The notes below the pieces were generated by a model. It saw only the letters and a list, made by a program, of their open reading frames with translations, had not been told where the DNA came from and ran no database searches. A stretch of 5,580 nt of DNA from Leptofilum sp050292445 (GTDB taxonomy: Bacteria; Chloroflexota; Anaerolineae; Promineifilales; Promineifilaceae). Positions within the stretch are counted from its first letter, which is position 1. Every line of letters starts with the position of its first letter. A program made the translations under genes and the position numbers. Positions 5,329-5,580 of the stretch are shown here, piece by piece. The stretch spans positions 1 to 5,580 of the forward strand of contig JBNKLQ010000355.1 of assembly GCA_050292445.1 (NCBI GenBank). Direction: 5' to 3'.

Positions 5329-5340
5329 GGTTTTATTGTC

Positions 5341-5580
5341 ATGATTTTACCGGGTTCAACGATTGGTGTTTTGGGGAGTGGCCAGCTGGGTCGCATGCTG
5401 GCCCTGGCGGCACGGCCGTTTTCCTACAACGTCCATGTCTTTTCCCCAGAAGCCAACTCCCCCGCCGGGCAAGTGGCTGATCGGGAGTTTGTGGCTGCCT
5501 ATGACGATTTGGCTGCCGTGCGCGAGTTTGCCCAAAGCGTGGATGTGGTGACCTACGAGTTTGAAAACGTGCCGCTGGCT
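5341..5580 (+). CDS. purK: N5-carboxyaminoimidazole ribonucleotide synthase, N-terminal part
   Basis: Only the first 80 residues are in the window; the frame is open to the right edge. PurK uses ATP and bicarbonate to convert AIR to N5-CAIR, which PurE then rearranges. The fragment covers the N-terminal Rossmann-like domain that precedes the ATP-grasp fold: TIGVLGSGQLGRML (7-20), SPAGQVAD (40-47) and VTYEFENVP (70-78), all strongly typical of PurK. The start is the ATG at 5341, with TAAGG at 5326-5330 as a modest ribosome binding site that overlaps the antiporter stop. An ACGGCCGT octamer lies at 5412. It is separated from purE by two unrelated genes. Confidence 0.95.
   Translation, partial: MILPGSTIGVLGSGQLGRMLALAARPFSYNVHVFSPEANSPAGQVADREFVAAYDDLAAVREFAQSVDVVTYEFENVPLA

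Noticed and set aside
4938..5396. Long open frame on the reverse strand opposite the antiporter end and purK start
   Set aside because: It overlaps two well-supported genes and has no recognisable domain; antiparallel frames are common opposite such genes.

Overview
The window is a stretch of a bacterial de novo purine biosynthesis cluster, all on the + strand. It starts inside a fused purL-purQ gene and ends inside purK. The organism is probably an uncultured Chloroflexota bacterium of the Anaerolineae type. That guess rests on the PurL-PurQ fusion, the GC-rich but uneven coding sequence, the AGGTGA-type ribosome binding sites and the load of palindromic repeats; no marker gene proves it.

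Layout: end of purLQ (1-1105); a gene-free hairpin repeat (1107-1171); purC (1190-2191); a short GxxExxY-family PD-(D/E)XK-like gene (2188-2607) sitting between inverted repeats of the same family as that hairpin; purE (2656-3156); an AT-rich lipoprotein gene with PQQ-like propeller repeats (3149-4255); a 146-base gap with a possible weak promoter; a CaCA-type Na+/Ca2+ antiporter (4402-5328); and the start of purK (5341 onward). PurLQ makes FGAM from FGAR and glutamine. PurK and PurE together carboxylate AIR to CAIR, and PurC joins CAIR to aspartate to give SAICAR. The lipoprotein and antiporter have no evident role in purine synthesis and separate purE from purK, which are usually adjacent.

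The most interesting content is the repeat load. At least three kinds of palindromic element have entered this one cluster. (1) Two copies of an inverted array of 7-base CGGTAAT-like units lie in frame inside purLQ, one exactly at the PurL/PurQ junction and one in a loop of the PurQ domain. In both copies the units whose TAA would be read in frame are altered to TAT or TCA. (2) A 14-bp perfect inverted repeat lies in frame inside purC and adds about 20 residues. (3) Inverted arrays of 8-base ACRAAGRA units occur twice: as an empty hairpin after purLQ, and split around the GxxExxY gene after purC. In the second case the repeat arm supplies that gene's ribosome binding site, start codon and first residues, and also rewrites the end of PurC.

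The octamer ACGGCCGT also occurs six times, read in three different codon phases, which suggests a DNA-level signal similar in kind to the cyanobacterial HIP1 palindrome.
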